39,688 bases of DNA from Xanthomonas cannabis pv. cannabis (GCF_000802365.1 NZ_JSZE01000058.1:1-39688), one strand, 5' to 3'; shown: positions 10,617 through 20,675, counted from the first letter of the stretch. Program-made: numbers and translations. The notes: a model not told the origin generated them from the letters alone.

Positions 10617-10877
10617 TCAACGGAACGGCGACAGCGCCGTCATGGTCCGAAGCAAGCGTCGGCTGAGCCGCGCCATACGCCGTTCGCGGCGGAGGCGCTG
10701 TCGTGCTTCGGCCGTCAGCTGGGTGTCCTGCACTGTCGGCGCGAGGGGCGTCGTTGATTCCACGGACTCAACCGATTCAACCGATTCAACTGGCGCGTCG
10801 GCTTCTGCCAGGCATCGAGCGAGCGCCGCGTCGGCAATGTGGCCGTGCTGGAACAACAAGTCGGTAAAGATGCGCAT
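10617..10877 (-). CDS. Small hypothetical protein with a VES tripeptide repeat
   Basis: A protein of 86 residues of unknown function. The start at 10877 is supported by GGAGG about 7 nt upstream. The N-terminus (MRIFTDLLFQHGHIADAALA) is a helical, mildly hydrophobic stretch. The middle is four consecutive VES units encoded by 9-nt near-identical repeats. The C-terminal third is strongly basic (ARQRLRRERRMARLSRRLLR), suggesting nucleic-acid or membrane contact; that is inference. No signal peptide and no recognised domain. It is divergent from the LysR gene with about 100 nt between starts, so the regulator may control it. Confidence 0.65.
   Translation of the reverse strand: MRIFTDLLFQHGHIADAALARCLAEADAPVESVESVESVESTTPLAPTVQDTQLTAEARQRLRRERRMARLSRRLLRTMTALSPFR
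10756..10791. repeat. Four tandem 9-nt units inside the small gene
   Basis: Four successive 9-nt units, the last three close to GATTCAACC, encode VES-VES-VES-VES on the minus strand. Unit length is a multiple of three, so copy-number change would lengthen or shorten the protein without a frameshift. Confidence 0.8.
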
Positions 10878-10979
10878 GCCCTGGCCTCCACTTGAGTGAA
10901 ACCCACAGTAGGTGCAGGCTAGGGGGCGTAAAAGCGATGCTTTTGCAAGTGAGTGTTGAATCCTATTCAAGGGTTGGCC

Positions 10980-11927
10980 ATGGCGCGTCCTCCGCTTCAC
11001 GCATTGCAGGGTTTCGTCAGCGCGGTGCGCCTGGGCAACCTGTCGCGCGCCGCAAGCGCAATGCATCTCACCGTCAGCGCGCTCAGTCATCAGATGCGCG
11101 CGCTTGAACAACGGCTGGGGTATCCACTGCTGCAGCGGCATGCGCGTGGCGTCACCGCGACACCGCAGGGCCAGCAGTTGCTCGATCGCATCGCACCGCA
11201 TCTGGATGCGATTGCCGAAGCGTTCGAGCCCTTCGGTGCGCGCCGCGAAGACACGCTGACGCTCAGCATCACGCCGTCGATGGCGTCGGCCTGGCTGGTG
11301 CCGCGGCTGGGCGAATTCCTGGTGGTCCATCCCACCATCGAAATCAACCTGCTGTCGAGCGAGCGACTGGTGGATTTCGAACGCCAGCAGCAGGTGGACG
11401 CCGCCATGCGCATCGGTGCCGGGCAATGGGCGGGCGTCATCGCCGAACCCTTGTTCGACGAATGGCTGGTGCCGATGGCAAGCCCGGCGCTGATTGGGCG
11501 CATGGGCGGCGTGGAGGCGCCGCCATTGCACCACTGGCCATTGCTGGGCGACCCGGATGATGCCTGGTTGCGCTGGTTTGCCGCGTTCGGCGGCGATGCG
11601 CCGCGGCGCTATGTCGCCGTGCTCGACGAATCGGAGGCGCACCACCGCGCTGCGCTGGATGGCGTCGGCGTTGCCTTGGGCCGCGTGACGCGTGCGCGCC
11701 TGTTGCTGGCGTCGGGCCAACTGGTGGCGCTGTCCACGCATCGGCTCAAGACCAGTTGGTCGCATTACCTGGTGTATCCGCCGCGTTCCAGTACGCATGG
11801 CGGGTTTCTCGCATTTCGTACCTGGCTACAGGGCCAGGCGCGCGAGCACGCCGCGCACGCGCAACAGGCCACCGCCGCGCCACTTGCCGCGCGTGGCCGC
11901 AAGCGCACAAGGACAGTGCAACCATGA
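10980..11927 (+). CDS. LysR-family transcriptional regulator
   Basis: DNA-binding regulator of 315 residues. The winged helix-turn-helix is at residues 1-65, with [20 protein letters not shown] and a recognition region [20 protein letters not shown]. The effector-binding domain follows from about residue 90. The layout resembles the GcvA/AmpR branch. I chose the ATG at 10980 because AAGGG precedes it and the HTH starts at once; a TTG at 10953 is an alternative. Its stop overlaps the aceK start by ATGA, so the two are translationally coupled. It is also divergent from the small VES-repeat gene. Linkage suggests control of aceK or the divergent gene, but the ligand is unknown. Confidence 0.93.
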   Translation: MARPPLHALQGFVSAVRLGNLSRAASAMHLTVSALSHQMRALEQRLGYPLLQRHARGVTATPQGQQLLDRIAPHLDAIAEAFEPFGARREDTLTLSITPSMASAWLVPRLGEFLVVHPTIEINLLSSERLVDFERQQQVDAAMRIGAGQWAGVIAEPLFDEWLVPMASPALIGRMGGVEAPPLHHWPLLGDPDDAWLRWFAAFGGDAPRRYVAVLDESEAHHRAALDGVGVALGRVTRARLLLASGQLVALSTHRLKTSWSHYLVYPPRSSTHGGFLAFRTWLQGQAREHAAHAQQATAAPLAARGRKRTRTVQP

Positions 11928-13663
11928 GCCACCTACTGTTGCCGCCGCAATCCGAGCGCCGCGCGCTGGCGATCGCCCAGGCCGTGTATGAAGCGTTCGA
12001 GGACTATCACGCGCGGTTTTCCGGGATCACCGCTCGCGCCAAACAGCGGTTCGAAACACGCGATTGGAGCGGCGCGCGCGACGACGCAGTTGCACGCATC
12101 GCGCTCTACGATCAATACATCGCCGAATGCATGCTGCGTTTGCGTGCAGTACTGCTGGGCCAGGCGCACGACCGTGCGCTATGGATGCGCGCGCGCGATC
12201 ATTACGCCGCGTTGCTGAGCGGGTTGATCGATCAGGAGTTGTACAAGACCTTCTACAACACCCTGACCCGGCGTTACTTCGGCACCCATGGCGTGGACGC
12301 CGACATCGAGTTCATTGCGCTGGATATCGAGCCCACCGATGCCATTACCGTGCCGGTGGCGCGGCACACCTATGCGGTCTCACCAGGCCGATTGACCGAC
12401 ATGCTGGTGCGGGTGCTGGGGGACTACGCATTCGCCGTGCCGTATGCGCATCGCACCCGCTGCGCGGCCGCCATCGCAGTGCGCCTGCTCGACGACCTTG
12501 CGCACTGGGGCGAGCATCCGGTACGCAGCGTGGAGCTGCTGGAGACGGTGTTCTATCGCGAGCGCCGCGCCTATCTGGTCGGGCGCGTCTTCGGCGAACA
12601 TCGCTTTTCGCCGTGCGTGATCGCCTTGATCAACGACGATGCCGGCCTGCGCGCCGAAGCGGTGCTGACCCGGCGCAGTGATGTCGCGCAATTGTTCAGC
12701 AATTCGCGCAGCTATTTTCAGGCCGACCTGTCGACGGTAGGCGATGCGGTGGTGTTCCTGCGCAGCCTGCTCACCCACAAGCCGGTCGACGAGCTGTACA
12801 CGATGCTGGGCCGTGCCAAGCAGGGCAAGACCGAACGCTATCGCACGTTCTTCAGTCATTTCCAGGCGCAGCCGTCCGAGCAGTTGGTGCATGCCGACGG
12901 CACGCCCGGCATGGTCATGGTCGTGTTTACGCTGCCCAGTTATCCGCTGGTGTTCAAGCTCATTCGCGACCGCTTTGCCTATCCCAAGACCATGAGCCGC
13001 GCGCAGGTGGAAGGCAAATACGAGCTGGTATTCCAGCTCGACCGCATCGGCCGCCTGCTCGATGCGCAGCCATATCGGTTTCTGCGGTTTCCCAAAGCGC
13101 GCTTTTCACCGGCGCTGCTGCAAGAGCTTCAGACCAGCTGCGCGATGAGCCTGAGCGAAGATGGCGACGATGTGCTGATCGCGTTGTGCTACGTGCAACG
13201 GCGCCTGCGCCCGCTCAATTTGTACCTGCGCGAACAGCTGCCCGAGGCCGCGCATGCGGCCGCACTGGACTACGGCCAGGCGATCAAGGACATGGCGCGC
13301 AACAACATCTTTCCCGGCGACATGCTGTTGAAGAACTTCGGCATCACCCGGCACCAGCGCGCGGTGTTCTATGACTACGACGAGCTGTGCCTGATCACCG
13401 AATGCACGTTCCGCGACTGGCCCGCGCCCACCACCTACGAAGAACAGATGGCCGCCGAGCCCTGGTTCCACGTCGGCCCGCGCGACGTCTTCCCCGAACG
13501 TTTCGCCTTGTTCATGGGTTTACCCCCCTCGCAACTGGAAGCGGTCAAGCACATCCACCCCGAGCTGTTCGACCCGCAATGGTGGCGCAACCTGCAGGCC
13601 CGGCTGCGCGAAGACGATTACCCGGACACGCCGCCCTACGCGGAGTCGCGCAGGCTGGCGTGA
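11924..13663 (+). CDS. aceK: Isocitrate dehydrogenase kinase/phosphatase
   Basis: Bifunctional enzyme that phosphorylates and dephosphorylates isocitrate dehydrogenase, controlling flow between the TCA cycle and the glyoxylate shunt. It has 579 residues, the usual size. The start [20 protein letters not shown] and [20 protein letters not shown] are typical of the N-terminal regulatory domain. In the kinase-like domain, [20 protein letters not shown] holds the nucleotide-binding strand and Lys, and [18 protein letters not shown] holds the catalytic Asp and Asn. YDYDEL follows as the metal-binding stretch. Overlaps the LysR stop by four bases. Neither aceA nor aceB is in the window, and the nearby isocitrate dehydrogenase is monomeric, unlike the dimeric target known in E. 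coli. Confidence 0.97.
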   Translation: MSHLLLPPQSERRALAIAQAVYEAFEDYHARFSGITARAKQRFETRDWSGARDDAVARIALYDQYIAECMLRLRAVLLGQAHDRALWMRARDHYAALLSGLIDQELYKTFYNTLTRRYFGTHGVDADIEFIALDIEPTDAITVPVARHTYAVSPGRLTDMLVRVLGDYAFAVPYAHRTRCAAAIAVRLLDDLAHWGEHPVRSVELLETVFYRERRAYLVGRVFGEHRFSPCVIALINDDAGLRAEAVLTRRSDVAQLFSNSRSYFQADLSTVGDAVVFLRSLLTHKPVDELYTMLGRAKQGKTERYRTFFSHFQAQPSEQLVHADGTPGMVMVVFTLPSYPLVFKLIRDRFAYPKTMSRAQVEGKYELVFQLDRIGRLLDAQPYRFLRFPKARFSPALLQELQTSCAMSLSEDGDDVLIALCYVQRRLRPLNLYLREQLPEAAHAAALDYGQAIKDMARNNIFPGDMLLKNFGITRHQRAVFYDYDELCLITECTFRDWPAPTTYEEQMAAEPWFHVGPRDVFPERFALFMGLPPSQLEAVKHIHPELFDPQWWRNLQARLREDDYPDTPPYAESRRLA

Positions 13664-13745
13664 TGCGTCTGTCTGCATCGACCGGTCCTGAAATGGGCGG
13701 GCATTGTCGATGCTCGTTGTCGCCACGCAATGGCAGCACGCCCAC

Positions 13746-13774
13746 AAAAAGCCCCGCAATGCGGGGCTTTTCTT
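13746..13774. terminator. Bidirectional terminator between aceK and rho
   Basis: AAAAAGCCCCGC-AAT-GCGGGGCTTTT: a 7-bp GC stem flanked by A and T runs, placed between convergent aceK (ends 13663) and rho (ends 13795). Reads as an intrinsic terminator on both strands. Confidence 0.92.
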
Positions 13775-13794
13775 CTCGTTGACGCAGACCGGAA

Positions 13795-15633
13795 TCAGCG
13801 CTTCATCGAGCTGAAGAACTCGTCGTTGGACTTGGTGGTCTTCATCTTGTCCAGCAGGAATTCCATCGCCGCGATTTCGTCCATCGGGTGCAGCAGCTTG
13901 CGCAGGATCCAGATCTTCTGCAGCAGCTCCGGCTCGATCAGCAGGTCTTCGCGGCGCGTGCCCGAGCGGTTGATGTCGATGGCCGGGTACACACGCTTTT
14001 CGGTGATACGGCGGTTCAGATGCACTTCGCTGTTGCCGGTGCCCTTGAACTCTTCGTAGATCACCTCGTCCATCTTGCTGCCGGTTTCCACCAGCGCCGT
14101 GGCGATGATGGTCAGCGAGCCGCCTTCTTCCACGTTACGTGCCGCACCGAAGAAGCGCTTGGGGCGGTGCAACGCATTGGCGTCCACACCACCGGTGAGC
14201 ACCTTGCCGGAGCTGGGCACCACGTTGTTATAGGCGCGCGCCAGGCGGGTGATGGAGTCCAGCAGGATCACCACGTCCTTCTTGTGCTCGACCAGGCGCT
14301 TGGCCCGCTCGATCACCATCTCGGCAACCTGCACGTGGCGCGCAGCTGGCTCGTCGAACGTGGAGGAGATGACCTCGCCGCGCACGGTGCGCTGCATTTC
14401 GGTCACTTCTTCCGGGCGCTCGTCGATCAGCAGCACGATCATGTGCACTTCGGGATGATTGGTCGTGATGGCCGTGGCCACCTGCTGCATCATCATCGTC
14501 TTACCGGCCTTGGGCGGGGAGACGATCAGCGCACGCTGACCCTTACCCTGCGGCGCCATCAGATCCAGGATGCGGCCGGTGATGTCCTCGGTGGAGCCAT
14601 CGCCACGCTCCAGACGGAAGCGGCGACGCGGGAACAGCGGGGTCAGGTTCTCGAACAGCACCTTGTTCTTGCTCGCTTCCAGCGGCTCACCGTTGATGGT
14701 GTCCACGATCGACAGCGCGAAATAGCGCTCGCCATCCTTCGGGAAACGAATACGGCCGGACAGATGATCGCCGGTACGCAGGTTGAAACGGCGGATCTGG
14801 CTGGGCGAGATATAGGTATCGTCGGGGCCGGCCAGGTAGCTGGCTTCGGCCGCACGCAGGAAACCGAAGCCGTCGGGCAGGATTTCCAGCACGCCGTCGG
14901 CGGCAACACCTTCGCCATGACGGGTCAGCACCTTGAGCAGGGCGAAGATCACGTCCTGCTTGCGCGCGCGCGCCACGCCTTCCTGGATGTTGAGCTGGTC
15001 GGCGATATCCAGCAGCTTCTGCGCCGGCATCCGCTTGAGGTCGCTCAGCGAGTAGACCGGGAAGCCTTCTGGCACGGCCGGATGCGGACGCGCGATGAAG
15101 GGCTCGTTGCTACCGTCGGAGGACGGCATGCCGCCGCCTTCATTACCGAAGCGGTCGCGCGGACCGCGGTCGCGACGGTTGCGGAACCGGTCGCGGCGAT
15201 TGCCCTGCTGGTTCTGCCCCTGGCCCTGCTGATTCTGGCCGCCCTGATTCTGACCTTGGCCCTGGTTCTGGCCCTGGCTTTGCGCCTGATTCTGGTTCTG
15301 CTGTTGCTGCGCCTGATTGAAGCGCTGCTGCTGCGACTGGCCGCCCTCGCGGGGCTCGCCGTGGCTGTCGCTGCCCTGGCTGGCGCTGGAGGCGCTGCTG
15401 GTGCCTGCGCCATCGCTGGACGTCTGCGCCGGTGCCGATTCGGCAGCGGGCGACGGTGCCTGCGGAGGGCGTGGCGCGTCGGGTGCGGGACTGGCGGGCA
15501 AGGGCAGGTTGGGCTGCTGCGCGCCGGCATCGTCATGGGCGACGGCGGTCTTGCTCACGCGCGGCTTGCGCACGCGCTTCTCGACGGGAGCGTCGACGCT
15601 GCTCCCGGTATCGGAGGAAGGATGATCGGACAA
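13795..15633 (-). CDS. rho: Transcription termination factor Rho with long Gln/Asn-rich N-terminal extension
   Basis: Hexameric RNA-dependent ATPase that ends transcription. It has 612 residues, of which about the last 420 align in length with E. coli Rho (419). The core starts near [20 protein letters not shown]. The RNA-binding domain includes [20 protein letters not shown]. Walker A is [11 protein letters not shown], near residue 375, and [16 protein letters not shown] is Walker B. The first 190 residues are extra: Pro/Ala/Ser-rich to about 98, then a Gln/Asn/Gly-rich run at about 99-144, then an Arg-rich patch at about 146-161 ([17 protein letters not shown]). A leader of over 200 nt with a hairpin precedes it, compatible with autoregulation. 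It is downstream of trxA on the same strand. Confidence 0.98.
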   Translation of the reverse strand: MSDHPSSDTGSSVDAPVEKRVRKPRVSKTAVAHDDAGAQQPNLPLPASPAPDAPRPPQAPSPAAESAPAQTSSDGAGTSSASSASQGSDSHGEPREGGQSQQQRFNQAQQQQNQNQAQSQGQNQGQGQNQGGQNQQGQGQNQQGNRRDRFRNRRDRGPRDRFGNEGGGMPSSDGSNEPFIARPHPAVPEGFPVYSLSDLKRMPAQKLLDIADQLNIQEGVARARKQDVIFALLKVLTRHGEGVAADGVLEILPDGFGFLRAAEASYLAGPDDTYISPSQIRRFNLRTGDHLSGRIRFPKDGERYFALSIVDTINGEPLEASKNKVLFENLTPLFPRRRFRLERGDGSTEDITGRILDLMAPQGKGQRALIVSPPKAGKTMMMQQVATAITTNHPEVHMIVLLIDERPEEVTEMQRTVRGEVISSTFDEPAARHVQVAEMVIERAKRLVEHKKDVVILLDSITRLARAYNNVVPSSGKVLTGGVDANALHRPKRFFGAARNVEEGGSLTIIATALVETGSKMDEVIYEEFKGTGNSEVHLNRRITEKRVYPAIDINRSGTRREDLLIEPELLQKIWILRKLLHPMDEIAAMEFLLDKMKTTKSNDEFFSSMKR

Positions 15634-15697
15634 GTGCGTGATTCCTCGCTAAGGTGCGAGCGCCCGGCTGGGGGGGCGAACTATTGGTAGATGGGAG

Positions 15698-15716
15698 TCT
15701 AGAAGAGGGTTCTAGA
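15698..15716 (-). other. Perfect hairpin in the rho leader
   Basis: TCTAGAA-GAGGG-TTCTAGA, a perfect 7-bp inverted repeat about 65 nt upstream of the rho start, in the 220-nt trxA-rho gap. It is AT-rich for this genome. It could be a leader hairpin or a protein-binding site. Confidence 0.45.
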
Positions 15717-15853
15717 GGGGTACGGCGGCGCACGAACGTGTGCCGGACCAACTGACACTATCACCGTGGCGCGCAACCGCGCAAGCATCGGCCTTGGCCG
15801 GATTTAACTGCCGGCCTACCACGGCAGGCGCCCATCGCTGGACGCCCGCTCAC

Positions 15854-16195
15854 TCAGGCGGCCGCGCCGCCCAGGGTCTTGTCGATCATCTGGGTCAGCT
15901 GGCCCTTGCCAACCGCCCCGATCTGGCTGGCCTGGACTTCTCCGTCCTTGAACAGCAACAGCATCGGGATCGAGCGCACGTGGTACTTGATGGCCAGGGC
16001 GCGGTTCTGGTCCACGTTGACCTTGGCAACCTTGAGCCGACCCTGGTATGTATCGGCCAGATCGTCCAGCACCGGTGCGATCATCTTGCACGGGCCACAC
16101 CATTCGGCCCAGAAATCCACCAGGACCGGTTCGCCGGATTGCAGTACAGCTGTCTCGAAGTCGGCATCGCCGACATGTTGAACCTTGTCGCTCAC
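15854..16195 (-). CDS. trxA: Thioredoxin 1
   Basis: Cytoplasmic disulfide reductase of 113 residues. The active site is WAEWCGPCK with Cys33 and Cys36. [20 protein letters not shown] and the cis-Pro loop [14 protein letters not shown] are fully typical. The start is a GTG at 16195, supported by AGGAGA upstream and by the family start ([12 protein letters not shown]). Divergent from rhlB and upstream of rho, the same arrangement as in E. coli. Confidence 0.97.
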   Translation of the reverse strand: MSDKVQHVGDADFETAVLQSGEPVLVDFWAEWCGPCKMIAPVLDDLADTYQGRLKVAKVNVDQNRALAIKYHVRSIPMLLLFKDGEVQASQIGAVGKGQLTQMIDKTLGGAAA

Positions 16196-16392
16196 GTTGG
16201 GTCTCCTGGAAACCAAACGGCCCACCCGATCGGGCAGGCCGCCACATTGCGTTAAACTGGGGCATTGCGCGACTGAATCAAGTGTCAGTCCTGAAGCCGC
16301 GCTGTCCGCCACAACTGCCGCAGTTTGCGACGCTGTCGGCATCGATGCAAGCCGCGCCCGGGCTGCCCAGGGCGCCTTACGAAGACGGAATA

Positions 16393-18114
16393 ATGAGCGA
16401 CAAACCGCTGACCGATTTGACCTTTTCCTCGTTCGACCTGCATCCGGCGCTGATCGCCGGGCTGGAGAGCGCCGGATTTACCCGCTGTACCCCGATCCAG
16501 GCGCTGACCCTGCCGGTCGCGCTGCCGGGCGGCGATGTCGCCGGCCAGGCCCAGACCGGCACCGGCAAGACCCTGGCATTCCTGGTGGCGGTGATGAACC
16601 GCCTGCTGATCCGCCCGGCGCTGGCCGACCGCAAGCCGGAAGATCCGCGCGCGCTGATCCTGGCGCCCACCCGTGAGCTGGCGATCCAGATCCATAAGGA
16701 CGCAGTCAAGTTCGGCGCCGACCTGGGGCTGCGTTTTGCGCTGGTCTACGGCGGGGTGGATTACGACAAGCAGCGCGAGCTGCTGCAGCAGGGCGTGGAC
16801 GTGATCATCGCCACGCCGGGCCGGCTGATCGACTACGTCAAGCAGCACAAGGTGGTCTCGCTGCATGCCTGCGAGATCTGCGTGCTGGACGAAGCCGACC
16901 GCATGTTCGACCTGGGCTTCATCAAGGACATCCGCTTTCTGCTGCGGCGCATGCCCGAGCGCGGCACCCGTCAGACGCTGTTGTTCTCGGCCACGCTCAG
17001 CCACCGCGTGCTGGAGCTGGCCTACGAGCACATGAACGAGCCGGAAAAGCTCGTCGTCGAGACCGAGACCATCACCGCGGCGCGGGTGCGCCAGCGCATC
17101 TACTTCCCGTCCGACGAAGAGAAGCAGACGCTGCTGTTGGGTCTGCTGTCGCGTAGCGAAGGCGCGCGCACCATGGTGTTCGTCAACACCAAGGCGTTCG
17201 TCGAGCGCGTGGCGCGTACCCTGGAGCGCCATGGCTACCGCGTTGGTGTGCTGTCGGGCGACGTGCCGCAGAAGAAGCGCGAGTCGTTGCTCAACCGCTT
17301 CCAGAAGGGCCAGCTCGAAATCCTGGTCGCCACCGACGTGGCCGCGCGCGGCCTGCATATCGACGGGGTCAAGTACGTCTACAACTACGACCTGCCGTTC
17401 GACGCCGAAGACTACGTGCACCGCATCGGCCGCACCGCGCGTCTGGGCGAGGAGGGCGATGCGATCAGCTTCGCCTGCGAGCGCTATGCGATGAGCCTGC
17501 CGGATATCGAGGCCTACATCGAGCAGAAGATCCCGGTCGAACCGGTGACCACCGAGCTGTTGACCCCGCTGCCGCGCGCAGCACGCGTGCCGGTGGAAGG
17601 CGAAGAGGCCGACGACGACGCTGGCGACAGCGTGGGCACGATCTTCCGCGAAGCGCGCGAGCAGCGTGCCGCCGAAGAACAGCGTCGCGGTGGCGGGCGC
17701 AGTGGTCCCGGCGGCGGTTCGCGCAGCGGCAGTGGTGGCGGTCGCCGCGATGGCGCCAGCGCCGGTGCCGACGGCAAGCCGCGTCCGCGCCGCAAGCCAC
17801 GTGTGGAAGGGCAGGCGCCTGCGACGGCTGCACCAAGCGAAACACCGGTGGTTGCCGCTGCAGCGGTGGACGCGCCGTCCACCATCGCGGCCGATGCCGA
17901 GCGTGCACCGCGCAAGCGTCGCCGTCGTCGCAACGGCCGTCCGGTCGACGGTGCCGAGCCGGTCGCGTCCACGCCGGTGCCCGCACCTGCTGCCCCGCGC
18001 AAGCCGACCCAGGTGGTCGCCAAGCCGGTGCGCGCCGCAGCCAAGCCGGCCGGCAGCCCGTCGCTGCTGAGCCGCATCGGTCGCCGCCTGCGGTCGCTGG
18101 TCTCGGGCAACTGA
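16393..18114 (+). CDS. rhlB: DEAD-box ATP-dependent RNA helicase RhlB
   Basis: RNA helicase that, in enterobacteria, works in the RNA degradosome with RNase E. It has 573 residues, against about 420 in E. coli. Motifs in order: the Q-motif region [28 protein letters not shown] (motif I), PTRELA, the Asp-Glu-Ala-Asp box in [16 protein letters not shown] (III) and [14 protein letters not shown] (VI). The last 180 or so residues are extra: Gly/Arg/Ser-rich ([20 protein letters not shown]), then Lys/Arg/Pro/Ala-rich, ending in a basic helix. The tail is probably an RNA-contact region. I chose the ATG at 16393, where the family start [18 protein letters not shown] begins, although the frame is open upstream. 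It is divergent from trxA. Confidence 0.96.
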   Translation: MSDKPLTDLTFSSFDLHPALIAGLESAGFTRCTPIQALTLPVALPGGDVAGQAQTGTGKTLAFLVAVMNRLLIRPALADRKPEDPRALILAPTRELAIQIHKDAVKFGADLGLRFALVYGGVDYDKQRELLQQGVDVIIATPGRLIDYVKQHKVVSLHACEICVLDEADRMFDLGFIKDIRFLLRRMPERGTRQTLLFSATLSHRVLELAYEHMNEPEKLVVETETITAARVRQRIYFPSDEEKQTLLLGLLSRSEGARTMVFVNTKAFVERVARTLERHGYRVGVLSGDVPQKKRESLLNRFQKGQLEILVATDVAARGLHIDGVKYVYNYDLPFDAEDYVHRIGRTARLGEEGDAISFACERYAMSLPDIEAYIEQKIPVEPVTTELLTPLPRAARVPVEGEEADDDAGDSVGTIFREAREQRAAEEQRRGGGRSGPGGGSRSGSGGGRRDGASAGADGKPRPRRKPRVEGQAPATAAPSETPVVAAAAVDAPSTIAADAERAPRKRRRRRNGRPVDGAEPVASTPVPAPAAPRKPTQVVAKPVRAAAKPAGSPSLLSRIGRRLRSLVSGN

Positions 18115-18131
18115 CGATCGCTTCGCTGCAA

Positions 18132-18158
18132 TCGCATCGCCGTTACGCGGCGATGCGA
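18132..18158 (+). terminator. Strong hairpin between rhlB and ftsE
   Basis: TCGCATCGCCG / CGGCGATGCGA, a perfect 11-bp stem with a 5-nt loop, starting 18 nt after the rhlB stop. No T-run follows, so it may be a weak or Rho-assisted terminator or a 3'-end stabiliser. Confidence 0.45.
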
Positions 18159-18178
18159 CGCAGGCACGGGCGCTCCGG

Positions 18179-18184
18179 CATAAT
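18179..18184 (+). promoter_or_regulatory. Candidate -10 box for a leaderless ftsE transcript
   Basis: CATAAT ends 6 nt before the ftsE ATG at 18191, so a start at the usual distance would fall on the start codon. No strong -35 is seen. The spacing is the same as at queF. Confidence 0.3.
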
Positions 18185-18190
18185 CGCCGG

Positions 18191-18877
18191 ATGACCGTTC
18201 TGCGTTTCGACAACGTCAGCAAGCACTACGCCGGGGGCCACCAGGCGCTGACTGATGTCAGCTTCGAGGTGGCCGATGGCGAGATGCTGTTCGTGACCGG
18301 CCACTCCGGCGCCGGCAAAAGTACCTTGCTCAAATTGATCCACCTCAGCGAGCGGCCCAGCCAGGGCGCGGTGCTGCTGGGTGAGCGCAACCTGCTCAAG
18401 GTGCGCGGCCGGCAGATTCCGCTGCATCGGCGTCAGGTGGGTGCGGTCTACCAGGACCACCGCCTGCTCAACGACCGCAGCATTGCCGAGAACGTGGCGT
18501 TGCCGTTGATCCTGCGCGGCACCCGCCGCGCCGAGATCGGCAAGCGCGTGCGCTCGGCGCTGGAACGCATCGGCCTGGCCCATCGCGAAAAAGCCCTGCC
18601 ATCGCAACTGTCGGCGGGCGAGCAGCAACGCGTGGGCATCGCCCGCGCCATCGTCGGCGAGCCGCGCTTGCTGGTGGCCGACGAGCCCACCGGCAATCTC
18701 GACCCGGCGTTGGCGGCCGAAATCATGCAATTATTTGCCGAGCTTCCTGCGCGCGGCACCAGCGTGCTGGTGGTCAGCCACGACCTGGCGCTGCTCAAGC
18801 AGATGCGCAAGCGCGTGCTGATCCTGGACCACGGCCGCCTGGTCGACGACATTTCGCCGCAGGACCTGGCCGAATGA
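18191..18877 (+). CDS. ftsE: Cell division ATP-binding protein FtsE
   Basis: ABC-type ATPase that pairs with FtsX at the divisome and drives activation of peptidoglycan hydrolases. It has 228 residues. Walker A is GHSGAGKST (residues 37-45), the signature is LSAGEQQRVGIARAI, and Walker B is LLVADEPTGNLD. The stop overlaps the ftsX start by four bases (ATGA), so translation is coupled. Confidence 0.97.
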   Translation: MTVLRFDNVSKHYAGGHQALTDVSFEVADGEMLFVTGHSGAGKSTLLKLIHLSERPSQGAVLLGERNLLKVRGRQIPLHRRQVGAVYQDHRLLNDRSIAENVALPLILRGTRRAEIGKRVRSALERIGLAHREKALPSQLSAGEQQRVGIARAIVGEPRLLVADEPTGNLDPALAAEIMQLFAELPARGTSVLVVSHDLALLKQMRKRVLILDHGRLVDDISPQDLAE

Positions 18878-19824
18878 GCAAGCTTGCCAATATCGAAGCG
18901 GTGGCACCGTCGCGCTTCGGCGTCTGGATCGACCACCATCTGCACAGCATCGCCTTCAGCCTGGGCCGCGCCATGCGCAAGCCGTGGGCCACGCTGCTGA
19001 CCATCGTGGTGATGGCCTTGGCGCTGGCCTTGCCGCTGGGGCTGTCGATCGCGCTGGACAACGTCAAGCTGCTGGCCGGCAGCGTGCAGCAATCGCGCGA
19101 GATCAATCTGTTCCTGAAGGTCGATGTCGCGGCCGAGGCCGCGCAGGCGCTGGCCACCGAGCTGCGAGCCCGCCCGGATGTGGCGCAGGTCACGCTGCGC
19201 ACCCCCGAACAGGGTCTGGCCGAGTTGCGTGAGAGCGCCAAGCTCGATGAAGCTGCCGAAGCGCTGGGCGAAAACCCGCTTCCCACGCTGCTGATCGTTA
19301 CGCCCGCCGACACGGCCGACGACGCGCAGCTGGCCGGCGCACTGCAGGCGCTGCCGCAAACCGACCAGGTGCAGCACGACGCGCTATGGCGCAAGCGCCT
19401 GGATGGCTGGCTGCACTTCGGCGAGCGCCTGGTACAGGTGCTGTCGGCCCTGCTTGGCATCGGTGCGGTGCTGGTGGTCGGCAACACCGTGCGGCTGGAC
19501 ATCCAGTCGCGGCGCGAAGAGATCGGCGTGCTGCAGCTGCTCGGCGCCAGCGATGGCTTCATCCGTCGCCCCTTCCTGTACCTGGGCGCGTGGTACGGGC
19601 TGGGCGCTGGCGCTGTGGCGCTGGCGCTGATTGCCGCCTCGGGCCTGGCGTTGCGTGCGCCGCTGGCGACCCTGGCCGACAGCTATGGCAGTTCGTTTAC
19701 GCTGCACGGGCTGGATCTGCTGCATTCTGTAATGGTGCTCATCGGCACCCTGGTGCTGGGCTGGCTGGGCGCCTGGCTGGTGACCGGCCATTTCCTTCGC
19801 CAGACCCGTCCCACTGAGACCTGA
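18874..19824 (+). CDS. ftsX: Cell division protein FtsX
   Basis: Inner-membrane partner of FtsE, 316 residues. One transmembrane helix at about 45-65 (TLLTIVVMALALALPLGLSI) is followed by a periplasmic loop of about 130 residues. Three further helices come at about 188-208, 235-257 and 285-310. A cytoplasmic N-terminus of about 40 residues precedes TM1. This four-helix topology and the order after ftsE are diagnostic. The next gene begins 8 nt after its stop. Confidence 0.95.
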   Translation: MSKLANIEAVAPSRFGVWIDHHLHSIAFSLGRAMRKPWATLLTIVVMALALALPLGLSIALDNVKLLAGSVQQSREINLFLKVDVAAEAAQALATELRARPDVAQVTLRTPEQGLAELRESAKLDEAAEALGENPLPTLLIVTPADTADDAQLAGALQALPQTDQVQHDALWRKRLDGWLHFGERLVQVLSALLGIGAVLVVGNTVRLDIQSRREEIGVLQLLGASDGFIRRPFLYLGAWYGLGAGAVALALIAASGLALRAPLATLADSYGSSFTLHGLDLLHSVMVLIGTLVLGWLGAWLVTGHFLRQTRPTET

Positions 19825-19832
19825 GGCCTGCC

Positions 19833-20675
19833 ATGCATCCACCAGATCTCAAACACCTGATCAGCGACGCACCGCGCGTGATGGTCGTCGATGGTTCGAA
19901 ACTGGTGCGCAAGCTCATTGCCGACGTGCTCACGCGCGAGCTGCAAAACGTGCAGGTGATTGGCTGCGCCAGCATCGCCGAAGCGCGCGATGCGCTGGAA
20001 GCCGGCGCGGTGGATCTGGTGACGACCTCGCTGTCGCTGCCCGATGGTGATGGCCTGGCCCTGGCGCGCAGCGTGCGCGAAGCGGCCGGGCAGGCGTATG
20101 TGCCGGTCATCGTGGTGTCCGGCGATGCGCAGCAGCACCTGGTCGAGCGCCGCTTTACCGAATATGTCACCGACTATTTCGACAAGGCGCTGGGCCATGA
20201 GGCCCTGGCGACCTTCATCCGTGGCTATGTGCAGCCCGAGCCGGTGGTCGGCGCGACCGTGCTCTATATCGAAGACAGCCGCGTGGTGGCCGAGGCGACC
20301 AAGCGCATGCTCGAGCGCCAGAGCCTGAAGGTGGTGCATGTATTGACCGCCGAAGATGCCTTTGCGCTGCTGACCGCCGAATCGCTGGGCCGGACCGAGC
20401 GTCGCATCGACGTGGTGCTGACCGACGTGACCCTGAAAGGCGAGCTCAACGGCCGCGATGTGGTCGAACGTATCCGCATCGATTTCGCCTACGGCAAGCG
20501 CCGCCTGCCGGTGCTGGTGATGACCGGCGACACCAATCCGCGCAACCAGTCCGAACTGCTGCGCGCCGGCGCCAATGACCTGGTGCAAAAGCCCATCGAA
20601 GAGCGCTTGCTGGTGACCAAGGTGTTGTTCCAGCTGCGCCTGGCGCGACTTGAGGATCAGGCCGTCACGCTATGA
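19833..20675 (+). CDS. Response regulator with two receiver domains, the first lacking its phosphoacceptor
   Basis: A protein of 280 residues made only of two CheY-like receivers, with no DNA-binding or enzymatic output domain. Receiver 1 (about 14-130) has [12 protein letters not shown] and [12 protein letters not shown]. The expected phosphoacceptor position is Ser66 instead of Asp, and the acidic pair is reduced to one Asp. Receiver 2 (about 140-272) is intact: acidic pair Glu147-Asp148, phosphoacceptor Asp198 (VVLTDVTL), Thr231 and Lys253 (QKP). It sits 8 nt after ftsX and overlaps ung by four bases, so it is co-transcribed with cell-division and repair genes. No sensor kinase is adjacent. 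The partner is unknown. Confidence 0.9.
   Translation: MHPPDLKHLISDAPRVMVVDGSKLVRKLIADVLTRELQNVQVIGCASIAEARDALEAGAVDLVTTSLSLPDGDGLALARSVREAAGQAYVPVIVVSGDAQQHLVERRFTEYVTDYFDKALGHEALATFIRGYVQPEPVVGATVLYIEDSRVVAEATKRMLERQSLKVVHVLTAEDAFALLTAESLGRTERRIDVVLTDVTLKGELNGRDVVERIRIDFAYGKRRLPVLVMTGDTNPRNQSELLRAGANDLVQKPIEERLLVTKVLFQLRLARLEDQAVTL

Noticed and set aside
10756-10791. CRISPR-like direct repeats
   Set aside because: Units are 9 nt and contiguous with no spacers; they are codon repeats in a gene.
13888-15690. Long open frame opposite rho on the plus strand (about 600 codons)
   Set aside because: Antisense to rho; the apparent hydrophobic Leu/Ala stretch is only the complement of the Gln/Asn-rich coding repeat.
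16285-18222. Long open frame opposite rhlB (about 645 codons)
   Set aside because: Antisense to a gene with all DEAD-box motifs; composition is a shadow of the coding strand.
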